From JAJDIA01 sp031555505 (lineage in GTDB: Bacteria > Bacteroidota > Bacteroidia > Bacteroidales > Tannerellaceae): DNA of 55,461 nt. The notes under the pieces were generated by a model. That model was not told the DNA's origin. It saw only the letters and a program-made list of their open reading frames with translations, and searched no databases. Position 1 is the first letter of the stretch, and each line of letters opens with the position of its first letter. The position numbers and the translations under genes were made by a program. The stretch lies in the NCBI GenBank assembly GCA_031555505.1, contig JAVBUH010000024.1:1-55461 (forward strand), in the 5' to 3' direction. Positions 8,550-16,179 of this stretch are shown here, piece after piece.

Positions 8550-8573
8550 TTAGTATAACTCGCATAGTAGATA

Positions 8574-8873
8574 ATGAACGCCCGCGAAAAAGTTACCATC
8601 TCCCGCATGATCCGCCTCTACTGCAGGTCGCACCACGGCCGGCGGGAAGGTCTATGTCCCGAGTGCCAATCCCTCGAAACCTACGCCCATCAGCGCCTCG
8701 AACGTTGCACCTTCGGCGAAGCGAAACCCGCCTGTCGCCATTGTCCCATCCACTGCTACAAACCCCTTTACAAAGAGCGTGTCCGCGAAGTGATGCGCTA
8801 TGCCGGCCCCCGCATGCTCTTCCGCTATCCGATAGATGCCATCCGGCATTTGTGGAAAGAATTCAGGCGATAA
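8574..8873 (+). CDS. YgbA_NO (nitrous oxide-stimulated promoter) family protein
   Basis: This 99-residue basic protein fits the small cytoplasmic family whose E. coli member YgbA is induced by nitrogen oxides. It carries the family's Cys pattern: C18, the pair CPEC at about 29-32, a single Cys at about 46, and CRHCPIHCY at about 55-63, which could bind a metal or an Fe-S cluster. The molecular function is not established. Its place next to nrfHA and cytochrome maturation genes agrees with a role in resistance to nitrosative stress. The 130-bp repeat-filled gap before it suggests separate control from the nrf operon. Confidence 0.75.
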   Translation: MNAREKVTISRMIRLYCRSHHGRREGLCPECQSLETYAHQRLERCTFGEAKPACRHCPIHCYKPLYKERVREVMRYAGPRMLFRYPIDAIRHLWKEFRR

Positions 8874-8889
8874 AAGCCTGTACTTTTGT

Positions 8890-8948
8890 CCAGGGGCTTG
8901 GCTTCGCCTGCACCCCTGGCTACGAACAGGATGCCCCTGATGGGGCAT
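8890..8948. repeat. Structured repeat: CCAGGGG/CCCCTGG hairpin plus TGAY-loop hairpin
   Basis: First element: arms CCAGGGG (8890-8896) and CCCCTGG (8913-8919) enclose an inner GGC-TTC-GCC hairpin. Second element: ATGCCCC (8931-8937), loop TGAT, GGGGCAT (8942-8948). The same two elements recur at 55108-55166, and related ones at 54949-55007, in some cases with both arms changed together. Confidence 0.75.
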
Positions 8949-9014
8949 TGCACTGCAAGGCAGGTTTTGGTGCTGTTTCTGCCGATGGAATGATCAGATG
9001 CAGGTCTTGCGCAA

Positions 9015-9121
9015 ATGAGGGCTGCGCCACACTTCCACGAGGCCTGCGCCTCACCCTGCCCGAGGCCTGCGCCTCGACCTATACGAGGCCTGCGCCTCGC
9101 GGAAGTGAGGCGCAGGCCTCA
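9015..9121. repeat. GAGGCCTGCGCCTC hairpin array, 23-bp period, with an inverted last unit
   Basis: Full units begin at 9038, 9061 and 9084, exactly 23 bp apart, after a degenerate unit near 9015. The last unit, TGAGGCGCAGGCCTCA (9106-9121), is in the opposite orientation and could pair with any of the others to make a long hairpin. CACTTCC (9030-9036) and GGAAGTG (9101-9107) extend the symmetry. It is the same family as at 33682-33811. Confidence 0.75.
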
Positions 9122-9147
9122 ATCAGGTAACTCGTTCGTGTAGATGC

Positions 9148-9171
9148 AGCCGGTGGAACGGCCGGCTTTTT
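9148..9171 (+). terminator. Rho-independent terminator
   Basis: AGCCGG, an 8-nt loop, CCGGCT and then five T residues. It would stop transcripts coming from the nrf/ygbA side. Confidence 0.65.
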
Positions 9172-9220
9172 ATCAATAAGACTTCCCTTCCAAATCACCA
9201 TCGTCTTCTAAAAAAAAGAT

Positions 9221-9268
9221 CATAATGTTCGAAAACGAAGATTATGATGTTCCTAAACGAACATTATG
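9221..9268. promoter_or_regulatory. Three related 10-bp words, two as an 11-bp inverted repeat
   Basis: CATAATGTTCG (9221-9231) and CGAACATTATG (9258-9268) are exact reverse complements, and a third near-copy, TATGATGTTC, lies between at about 9243-9252. ACGATCGTTTTGGATCGT follows at once (9269-9287) with its own partial symmetry. The pattern suggests clustered protein-binding sites or a folded RNA, with no adjacent gene in the usual promoter position. Confidence 0.35.
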
Positions 9269-9455
9269 ACGATCGTTTTGGATCGTTATTATCTTTTTTG
9301 TGGCGATTGCGGGATTTGAAACATTTCTTTGTTGAAGGTAACAAACTTCAAACCCCCATGAAAATACGTTGATTTACACACCCCTGGATATAAAAAAGTT
9401 TCCTTATAAAGGAAACCAAACTAAACCTGAATATTCAATTCCAACTATAGTTGAT

Positions 9456-9499
9456 GATTAAGACGTGCGCCTTACTACTGCGAGGCGTACGTCTTAATC
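9456..9499 (-). terminator. Long hairpin after ndk, probable terminator
   Basis: GATTAAGACGTGCGCCT (9456-9472) pairs with 9483-9499 over 17 bp with one mismatch and a 10-nt loop. It lies 24 bp beyond the ndk stop. There is no T-run on the minus-strand side, so termination is inferred from position and stem length. Confidence 0.45.
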
Positions 9500-9523
9500 T
9501 GCTGAAGGGTGCGGGATGCTTCG

Positions 9524-9985
9524 TTAGATCTCGTCGTTGGCGTACAGGCTCCAGATGTTGTTGGGCTGGTAGTCGTACAGCTCATTGTCGGCAAAAAAGC
9601 GTTTGATTTCGATGGCTGCTGTTTCGGGTGAGTCGGAGGCGTGTATGATGTTTTCCTGCACGCTCATGCTGTAGTCGCCGCGGATGGTGCCGGGGGCGGC
9701 ATTACGTCCGTTGGTGACGCCGGCCAGGGTGCGTACTACCTGTACGGCATCCAATCCCTGCCAGCAGCAGAGGATGACGGGACATACGCGCATGGCGTCT
9801 TTTACACGCTGGAAGAACGGTTTTTCTTTCAAATGGGCATAGTGCTCGCTCAGTATTTCATCACTCAGCCAGGTCATTTTCATGCCAACCAGTTGAAGGC
9901 CTTTTCGCTCGAAGCGGTTGGTGATTTCACCGATCAGTCCCCGTTCAATGGTACAGGGCTTTAAAATAACAAATGTCTTTTCCAT
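9524..9985 (-). CDS. Nucleoside diphosphate kinase
   Basis: Ndk transfers the gamma-phosphate of ATP to nucleoside diphosphates through a phospho-His and balances the NTP pools. The 153-residue protein fits the family length and has the active-site block NIIHASDS (usual form NxxHGSDS) with its catalytic His, the nucleotide-binding segment GTIRGDYS, and KP at the start of the fold. I place the start at 9985 (MEKTFVILKP) because this is the family's normal N-terminus; an open frame of eight more codons upstream is not conserved-looking. It is a single gene between repeat-rich DNA and the divergent menaquinone operon. Confidence 0.95.
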   Translation of the reverse strand: MEKTFVILKPCTIERGLIGEITNRFERKGLQLVGMKMTWLSDEILSEHYAHLKEKPFFQRVKDAMRVCPVILCCWQGLDAVQVVRTLAGVTNGRNAAPGTIRGDYSMSVQENIIHASDSPETAAIEIKRFFADNELYDYQPNNIWSLYANDEI

Positions 9986-10093
9986 AATCGAATCATATTT
10001 GTGGGTCAAAGAATATACATTATGAACCTTCGAATATAAGGAGAAGTTTTGAAGATATCGTTGTATATTGCCCTATTTCTTGTGCGGAAACAG

Positions 10094-10101
10094 TATATTT
10101 G
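10094..10101 (+). promoter_or_regulatory. Bacteroidetes -7 promoter box for the menaquinone operon
   Basis: TATATTTG, a full match to TAnnTTTG, lies 26 bp before the start codon at 10128. A -33 element is not clear at the usual distance. Confidence 0.6.
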
Positions 10102-10127
10102 TATGCTAAACATAAAAACAAGACGTC

Positions 10128-11360
10128 ATGAAGTATAAACTCTTAGTCCTCGATGTGGACGGTACTTTACTGAATGATAGTAAAGAGATTACACCCCATA
10201 CGCTGTCCACCTTGCAGAAAGTACAGCAGATGGGGGTTCGAATTGTATTGGCTTCGGGACGCCCTACGCACGGGGTGATGCCCATTGCAGAAATGCTGGA
10301 ACTGAACAAGTACGGTGGCTTTGTTATGTCGTACAACGGCGGACAGATATTCAATATGCAAACCGGCGAACTGCTGTTCGAACGGCGTATCGATCCGGTG
10401 TTGATCCCTTACCTGGAAAAGAAAGCGAAGAAGAACAACTTCCCCATTTTTACCTATCACCGCGACGCCATCATTACGAACGATCCCGAAAACAGGCACG
10501 TACTGGCCGAGGCTGCCCTGAATAAGATGCGGGTGATGGGGGTAGGCTGTTTCGCGGATGCCGTTACCTTCGCCGTCTGCAAATGTATGTTGGTAAGTGA
10601 TGATATAGAAGCCCTGGCCGGGCTTGAAAATCATTGGAAAAGACGGTTGGGCGGGACGCTGGATGTGTTCCCGTCGGAGACCTTCTTCCTGGAAGTGGTG
10701 CCACAGTTCATCAACAAAGGGAATACGCTTAGTGTGCTGATGGACCGGTTGCACGTGACCTCCGAGGAAGTGATGGCAATCGGCGACGGGGTGTGTGATA
10801 TCCCGATGCTGCAGTTGGCCGGAACCGGTATCGCCATGGGTAATGCCGAACTGGCCGTGAAACGATGCACGGACCTTACCACGCTTAGCAACGAAGAAGA
10901 CGGTGTGGCCGTTGCCATAGAAAAAGTGATCCTGGCCGAAGTGCGTCCGGCAGATATCCCGCTGGACCAGTTGAACGCCCGCGCCCAGCATGCCCTGATG
11001 GGGAATCTGGGGATCCAGTATACCTACGCGTCGGAAGAACGGGTGGAAGCCACCATGCCTGTGGATGTGCGTACCCGGCAACCGTTCGGGTTGTTGCATG
11101 GCGGCGCTACGCTGGCATTGGCAGAAACGGTGGCGGGATTCGGTTCGATGATCCTGTGCAAACCGGATGAGATCGCTGTGGGTATGCAGGTGAGCGGCAA
11201 TCACATGTCGTCGGCCTACGAAGGAGATACGGTACGTGCCGTGGGGCTGATCATCCATAAAGGGCGGACGTCGCACGTATGGGATGTGAATGTGTACACA
11301 TCCACAGACAAACTGGTGTCTTCCGTACGGGTGGTGAATAGTATCATCAAAAAGAAATGA
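10128..11360 (+). CDS. HAD phosphatase fused to hotdog thioesterase (probable DHNA-CoA thioesterase)
   Basis: The 410-residue protein has two domains. Residues 1-270 are a Cof-type HAD hydrolase: D9-V-D11-G-T motif I, Lys197, and motif IV GDGVCD at 219-224 (Cys where Asn is more usual). Residues 283-407 are a PaaI/MenI-like hotdog thioesterase with LLHGGATLALAE, whose Glu333 matches the catalytic Glu of E. coli MenI. It is the first gene of the menaquinone cluster and overlaps menF by 4 nt. So the hotdog half most likely cleaves 1,4-dihydroxy-2-naphthoyl-CoA. Why a sugar-phosphate-type phosphatase is attached is not known; it may act on an unrelated metabolite. Confidence 0.85.
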   Translation: MKYKLLVLDVDGTLLNDSKEITPHTLSTLQKVQQMGVRIVLASGRPTHGVMPIAEMLELNKYGGFVMSYNGGQIFNMQTGELLFERRIDPVLIPYLEKKAKKNNFPIFTYHRDAIITNDPENRHVLAEAALNKMRVMGVGCFADAVTFAVCKCMLVSDDIEALAGLENHWKRRLGGTLDVFPSETFFLEVVPQFINKGNTLSVLMDRLHVTSEEVMAIGDGVCDIPMLQLAGTGIAMGNAELAVKRCTDLTTLSNEEDGVAVAIEKVILAEVRPADIPLDQLNARAQHALMGNLGIQYTYASEERVEATMPVDVRTRQPFGLLHGGATLALAETVAGFGSMILCKPDEIAVGMQVSGNHMSSAYEGDTVRAVGLIIHKGRTSHVWDVNVYTSTDKLVSSVRVVNSIIKKK

Positions 11361-12427
11361 CGACGGAGGAGACGCAAACAATACTTGAACAACTATTCGG
11401 ACAGAACGGGAGTTTTGCCGTATACCGTATGCCGGGGGAAGACCGGCTGCGGTATATCGTCGGGCAGGGTGCCCATCCCGTTTCTGTTTTCAATGATATC
11501 CGCGCATTGAACGGAGAGCGTGGCTTTGTAGTGGCTCCGTTCCATGCCTCTGTACACTGCCCGGTGGTATTGATACGGGGAGAGGAGCGGTTTTTACCCG
11601 GAACCGTGTTGGCGATGGGAGATGAAAAAGCGGCGGCATACAGCGTGGGGCCGGTGTCTCCCGGCTACGCAGAACGGTTCGGGCATTTTATCCGGCAGTT
11701 GCAGGCACATACATTTCATAAACTGGTGTTATCGCGGGCGATGGAACGTGAGCGTACAGGCTCGTTCTCGCCTGTAAAAGCATTCCTGCATGCGTGCGAA
11801 CGCTATGTGCGTTCGTATGTATACCTTTGCCATACGCCGCAAACAGGCACCTGGCTGGGGGCAACCCCGGAGATGCTGCTGGCCGGGCGGGGAGGAGACT
11901 GGCATACGGTAGCGTTGGCAGGTACCCAGCCGTTGCAGCAGGGCGTGTTGCCTGCGTCATGGGATGCGAAGAACCGCGAAGAACAGGCCCTGGTAGCCGG
12001 CTATATCCGCAGCCAGCTGGCCACAATGGATATACGGGTGAACGAGGAAGGTCCGATTACGGTGCGGGCCGGTGAATTGGCTCACCTGCGTAGCGATTTC
12101 TCGTTTACACTGCCTGGCAATGGCCACTTGGGCGATCTGTTGGAATTGCTTCATCCCACACCTGCCGTATGCGGGTTGCCAAAGGCGGAAGCGTATGCCT
12201 TTATGCTGGACCAGGAAGGATACGACAGGCGTTATTACTCCGGTTTTATCGGCCGCCTGGATCCGCAGGATAGGAGTGACCTGTATGTCAACCTGCGTTG
12301 TATGCAGATCGGAAAGGATGTCCTGACCTTGTATGCCGGCGGCGGTTTGCTGGCCTCTTCCGAATTGGACTGTGAGTGGCAAGAGACGGAAGATAAGATG
12401 CAGACGATGAATCGGTTGGTGAATTAA
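11357..12427 (+). CDS. Isochorismate synthase MenF
   Basis: MenF converts chorismate to isochorismate, the first committed step to menaquinone. The 356-residue protein has a variable N-terminal half and the chorismate-binding core: FHKLVLSR (about 115-122), WLGATPEMLL (about 155-164), LAGTQPL, LLHPTPAVCGLPKAEA, YYSGFIG and the Mg-binding end around LDCEWQETEDKM (residues 338-349). It is shorter than the E. coli enzyme, as usual for this lineage. Its ATG overlaps the stop of the upstream fusion gene (ATGA), showing translational coupling. menD follows after 20 bp. Confidence 0.92.
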   Translation: MTTEETQTILEQLFGQNGSFAVYRMPGEDRLRYIVGQGAHPVSVFNDIRALNGERGFVVAPFHASVHCPVVLIRGEERFLPGTVLAMGDEKAAAYSVGPVSPGYAERFGHFIRQLQAHTFHKLVLSRAMERERTGSFSPVKAFLHACERYVRSYVYLCHTPQTGTWLGATPEMLLAGRGGDWHTVALAGTQPLQQGVLPASWDAKNREEQALVAGYIRSQLATMDIRVNEEGPITVRAGELAHLRSDFSFTLPGNGHLGDLLELLHPTPAVCGLPKAEAYAFMLDQEGYDRRYYSGFIGRLDPQDRSDLYVNLRCMQIGKDVLTLYAGGGLLASSELDCEWQETEDKMQTMNRLVN

Positions 12428-12447
12428 TGGATTAATAGATACTATAT

Positions 12448-14115
12448 ATGTATTCCGATAAAAAGAATGTGCTTCAACTGGCAGCCCTGCTGCTTGAACA
12501 TGGTGTTACCCAACTTGTGATCTGTCCCGGTAGCCGGAACGCGCCGATCACGCAAACGCTGGTGCATCATCCCTCTTTTACCTGTCATTCGGTGACCGAT
12601 GAACGCAGCGCCGCTTTTTTCGCCCTCGGCCTGGCGCTGCATGGCGGACGGCCGGCAGCCGTTTGTTGTACCTCAGGCACGGCCTTACTCAATATGCATC
12701 CGGCTGTAGCCGAAGCTTTTTACCAGCAGGTGCCGCTGGTGGTGATCTCGGCCGACCGCCCGGCTGCCTGGATCGGGCAGATGGACGGACAGACACTGCC
12801 GCAGCCTGGCGTGTTCGGGTCGTTGGTTAAGCGGGCAGTCACCCTGCCGGAAGTGCGGACGGAAGAAGACCGTTGGTATTGCAACCGGCTGATCAACGAA
12901 GCCTTGATGGAGCTCACCCATCACGGGAAGGGGCCGGTACACATCAATGTGCCGCTATCAGAACCCTTATTCGGGTTTAATACACAGGAGCTACCCGCTG
13001 AACGTGTCATTACCCGCTACCAGGGCCTCAATGTATACGACCGCAGTTACGACGAGTTGATCACCCGCCTGAACAAATACACTAAACGTATGATGCTGGT
13101 GGGGCAGATGACCCTCATCTATCTCTACGAAAAGAAATACAGCAAGCTGCTCTACAAAAACTTTGCCTGGCTCACGGAGCATATCAGCAACCGGGTGATT
13201 CCCGGTATGCCGGTGAAGAACTTCGACTCGATGGTCTATGCCCTGCCCGAGGACCAGCAGGAGAAGCTGGTGCCTGAACTGGTGATCACCTATGGCGGGC
13301 ATGTGGTATCCAAACGGTTGAAACAATTCCTGCGCAAGCATCCGCCGAAAGAACATTGGCATGTATCGCTTGATGGGGAGGTGGTGGATTTGTTTGGCTG
13401 CCTCACGACAGTGGTCGAGATAGATCCCTTCGAATTCCTCGAAAAGATCGCTCCTTTACTGGAACAACGGCCAACGCCCTTCCCGATGCTGTGGGAGCAG
13501 TTGTCTAAATCCATTCCGGAGCCTGCCTTCCCCTATTCGGCCATGGCGGCGATCGGCGGTTTGCTACAAGCACTTCCGGAGGCCTCGGCGTTGCATCTGG
13601 GTAATAGTTCGTCGGTGCGATATGCCCAGTTGTTCACCCTGCCCGAAACGGTGGAGGTGTGCTGCAACCGGGGAACAGCCGGCATAGACGGCTCCCTGTC
13701 TACAGCCATCGGGTACGCGTCGGCTTCAGACAAACCCAACTTTGTGGTGATTGGCGACCTGAGCTTCTTCTACGATATGAATGCCTTGTGGATCGGCAGT
13801 GTGCGCCATAACCTGCGTATCCTGCTGATCAATAACGGAGGCGGGGAAATCTTCCATTCGATAGCCGGGTTTGATGCCGGTGAGCAGACGCAGCGTTTTG
13901 TGACAGCTTCGCATTCGACCTCGGCCAGGGGGTGGGCCGAAGAGCGTGGCTTTTGCTATACGGCTGTCCGCACGGAAGCCGAACTGGCAGAAGCGTTGCC
14001 TGCTTTTACGCAGGCCGGGCAGACCGGCCAGCCTCTGCTGCTGGAGGTCTTTACCGACTGTGGCGAGGATGTGCGCTTGCTAAAGGAGTACTACCAACAA
14101 TTGAAACAATCATAA
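12448..14115 (+). CDS. MenD, SEPHCHC synthase
   Basis: MenD is a thiamine-diphosphate enzyme that joins 2-oxoglutarate to isochorismate. The 555-residue protein is of full family length. Visible signatures are CPGSRNAPIT near residue 26, GTALLNMHPAVAEA and the following SADRPAAWIGQMDGQTL segment in the pyrimidine-binding domain, and in the diphosphate-binding domain NRGTAGIDGSLSTAIGYA, then IGDLSFFYDMNALW and LLINNGGGEIF. menB follows 12 bp downstream. Gene order fits the pathway order. Confidence 0.95.
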   Translation: MYSDKKNVLQLAALLLEHGVTQLVICPGSRNAPITQTLVHHPSFTCHSVTDERSAAFFALGLALHGGRPAAVCCTSGTALLNMHPAVAEAFYQQVPLVVISADRPAAWIGQMDGQTLPQPGVFGSLVKRAVTLPEVRTEEDRWYCNRLINEALMELTHHGKGPVHINVPLSEPLFGFNTQELPAERVITRYQGLNVYDRSYDELITRLNKYTKRMMLVGQMTLIYLYEKKYSKLLYKNFAWLTEHISNRVIPGMPVKNFDSMVYALPEDQQEKLVPELVITYGGHVVSKRLKQFLRKHPPKEHWHVSLDGEVVDLFGCLTTVVEIDPFEFLEKIAPLLEQRPTPFPMLWEQLSKSIPEPAFPYSAMAAIGGLLQALPEASALHLGNSSSVRYAQLFTLPETVEVCCNRGTAGIDGSLSTAIGYASASDKPNFVVIGDLSFFYDMNALWIGSVRHNLRILLINNGGGEIFHSIAGFDAGEQTQRFVTASHSTSARGWAEERGFCYTAVRTEAELAEALPAFTQAGQTGQPLLLEVFTDCGEDVRLLKEYYQQLKQS

Positions 14116-14127
14116 AAATATACGATC

Positions 14128-14952
14128 ATGTCAACAGAAAGAAATTGGACTACCATTCGTGCGTATGAGGATATCTTATTTGATTTCTACAATGGCATCG
14201 CCCGCATCACGATCAACCGTGAACGGTATCGCAATGCGTTTACCCCGACCACGACCGGCGAAATGAGCGATGCGCTCCGCATCTGCCGGGAAGAGGCGGA
14301 TATCTGTGTGGTGGTGATCACCGGCGCCGGCGATAAGGCATTCTGTTCGGGTGGCGACCAGAACGTGAAAGGACGCGGTGGCTATATCGGTAAGGACGGT
14401 GTACCCCGGCTGAGTGTGCTTGATGTGCAGAAACAGATCCGTTCCATTCCCAAACCGGTGATTGCGGCTGTCAACGGGTATGCCATCGGTGGCGGTCATG
14501 TGTTGCATGTGGTGTGCGACCTGTCTATCGCCTCCGAAAATGCGATCTTCGGACAGACCGGGCCGCGCGTAGGCAGTTTCGACGCCGGCTTTGGCTCTTC
14601 CTACCTCGCCCGCGTGGTTGGACAGAAGAAGGCGCGTGAAATCTGGTTCCTCTGCCGTCAATACAATGCGCAGGAAGCCTTGGATATGGGATTGGTGAAC
14701 AAAGTGGTTCCCCTCACCCAACTGGAAGACGAATATGTGCAGTGGGCCGAAGAAATGATGCTGCTCAGCCCGCTGGCGCTCCGTATGATCAAAGCCGGAC
14801 TGAATGCCGAGCTTGACGGGCAGGCAGGCATCCAGGAACTGGCCGGCGACGCCACGCTGCTCTACTACCTCACCGATGAAGCCCAGGAAGGCAAACAGGC
14901 TTTCCTCGAAAAACGCAAACCGAATTTCAAGCAATACCCGAAGTTCCCATGA
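14128..14952 (+). CDS. MenB, 1,4-dihydroxy-2-naphthoyl-CoA synthase
   Basis: MenB closes the second ring by converting o-succinylbenzoyl-CoA to DHNA-CoA. This 274-residue crotonase-fold protein has the oxyanion-hole segments AFCSGGDQ (about 72-79) and the IGGGHVLH turn, and the conserved MenB segment GPRVGSFDAGFGSSYLAR around residues 148-165. It ends in the family tail PNFKQYPKFP. The start ATG 14128 lies 12 bp after menD. The next genes downstream, an ATPase and its partner, do not belong to this pathway; menC-menE resumes at 16831. Confidence 0.95.
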   Translation: MSTERNWTTIRAYEDILFDFYNGIARITINRERYRNAFTPTTTGEMSDALRICREEADICVVVITGAGDKAFCSGGDQNVKGRGGYIGKDGVPRLSVLDVQKQIRSIPKPVIAAVNGYAIGGGHVLHVVCDLSIASENAIFGQTGPRVGSFDAGFGSSYLARVVGQKKAREIWFLCRQYNAQEALDMGLVNKVVPLTQLEDEYVQWAEEMMLLSPLALRMIKAGLNAELDGQAGIQELAGDATLLYYLTDEAQEGKQAFLEKRKPNFKQYPKFP

Positions 14953-14962
14953 AATAATCTAT

Positions 14963-14970
14963 TATATTTG
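14963..14970 (+). promoter_or_regulatory. Bacteroidetes -7 promoter box inside the menaquinone operon
   Basis: TATATTTG, a full TAnnTTTG match, lies 10 bp after the menB stop and 25 bp before the ATPase start. It indicates that the ATPase/TOPRIM pair has its own promoter, although read-through from menB is also possible. Confidence 0.6.
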
Positions 14971-14995
14971 TGTAAGAACATTAAGCCAAAAGTAT

Positions 14996-16177
14996 ATGAT
15001 TGTACAGAAAATAAAATTACATAACTGGAAGAACTTTCCGGATTGTGAAGTCAATCTGACTGAGCGTTCTTTTATTATCGGAGCGAACGCGTCCGGCAAA
15101 TCAAATTTTATTGATGCATTACGTTTTCTCCGGGATATATCAAAGCAAGCCGGTGGGCTGCAAAGTGCAGTAAAGGAACGAGGTGGTATTACGAAAATCA
15201 GATGTTTAGCTGCTCGTGTAAAGACAAATGTTTCTGTAACTGTAGAATTAGGCGAGCCTGATGAAGATCATTTCACTTGGAAATATCATTTGGACTTCTC
15301 TCATACGGGTGGTGGTATTATGAAGAGTGAGGTTGAAATCAATTCGGAGGAGGTTTTTTTGTATGGTAAGGATGATCCTGTGTTAATACGTATGGCTACA
15401 AGTGCGGGGGAAGATAGAGAGACCCTGAAATATACACATCTGGAACAAGCGAATGCCAATCGTGATTTTCGTGAATTACAAACGTTCTTCCAGGAAATTG
15501 AGTATTTGAACGTAATTCCTCAATTGGTTCGCGAATCATCTTCTATACTCCAATCGTATGCTCGTGAAGATTATTATGGCAGGAACTTCCTGGAGAAGCT
15601 TGCCAAGATGAATGAGAAAACCAGAAATTCCAATCTTAGAAAAATAAATCAGTTTCTTACAATCGCCGTTCCTCAGTTGAAAGAATTGGAGTTTGTAAAG
15701 GATGAGATGGGAATTCCTCACCTCGAAGCTCGTTATATTCATTGGAGAGCTAAAGGCAGTAAACAACAGGAAACGCAATTCTCTGATGGAACATTGCGAT
15801 TGATTGGCTTCCTGTTTGCGGTCATTGATAGTAAAGGGGTTATATTGCTTGAAGAGCCGGAAATTAATCTGCATACTGGCATCATAGCCCAACTACCTGA
15901 ATTTATTGCTAAGATACAACGTACGAAGAAAGAAAAGGGTGTCAAACAAGTTATCATTACGACCCATAGTTATGACATGCTTTCCGATCCGGGTATTTCT
16001 CCGGATGAAGTGCTTATTCTCCAAAATACACCGGAAGGTACAACGATTAATCGTGTAAGTGATATGAAGGAATTGAAACCAATTGTTGATTCCGGACTAA
16101 CGATTGCTGATGCAGTGATCCCTTTTACCAAACCAAAGAACATCAATACGATGTCTCAACTAAGTTTTGACTTTTAA
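14996..16177 (+). CDS. OLD/AAA-type ATPase (AAA_15/AAA_21-like)
   Basis: This 393-residue ATPase has an N-terminal SMC/ABC-like half-site: KIKLHNWKNF, then Walker A GANASGKS at 29-36. A long insertion with coiled regions follows (about 60-260). The C-terminal part has an ABC-signature-like FSDGTLR at 262-268, Walker B with D-loop ILLEEPEINLH at 283-293, and a switch His in TTHSYDML at 322-329. There is no fused TOPRIM domain after it, unlike single-chain OLD nucleases. A TOPRIM-like gene follows 2 bp later. Local GC is visibly lower (about 40 percent in a 60-bp sample against about 62 percent in menB), which points to later acquisition. A role in phage or plasmid defence is an inference. Confidence 0.85.
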   Translation: MIVQKIKLHNWKNFPDCEVNLTERSFIIGANASGKSNFIDALRFLRDISKQAGGLQSAVKERGGITKIRCLAARVKTNVSVTVELGEPDEDHFTWKYHLDFSHTGGGIMKSEVEINSEEVFLYGKDDPVLIRMATSAGEDRETLKYTHLEQANANRDFRELQTFFQEIEYLNVIPQLVRESSSILQSYAREDYYGRNFLEKLAKMNEKTRNSNLRKINQFLTIAVPQLKELEFVKDEMGIPHLEARYIHWRAKGSKQQETQFSDGTLRLIGFLFAVIDSKGVILLEEPEINLHTGIIAQLPEFIAKIQRTKKEKGVKQVIITTHSYDMLSDPGISPDEVLILQNTPEGTTINRVSDMKELKPIVDSGLTIADAVIPFTKPKNINTMSQLSFDF

Positions 16178-16179
16178 TT

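Larger units (their letters stand above)
8874..9523. other. Gene-free, repeat-rich stretch between ygbA-like gene and ndk
   Basis: No protein gene is supported here. It holds, in order, two structured hairpins (8890-8948), an array of GAGGCCTGCGCCTC units (9015-9121), a terminator (9148-9171), three related 10-bp words (9221-9268), a perfect palindrome CAACTATAGTTG (9442-9453) and a long hairpin before ndk (9456-9499). Short open frames across it are translations of the repeats. Confidence 0.7.

Noticed and set aside
8654..9130. A 158-codon frame across the repeat region
   Set aside because: It overlaps the YgbA_NO gene out of frame and then reads through hairpin repeats; the product is a translation of repeats.
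10167..11381. A 404-codon minus-strand open frame
   Set aside because: It lies wholly antisense to the HAD-hotdog fusion, has a His/Arg/Gln-rich composition and no recognisable domain.
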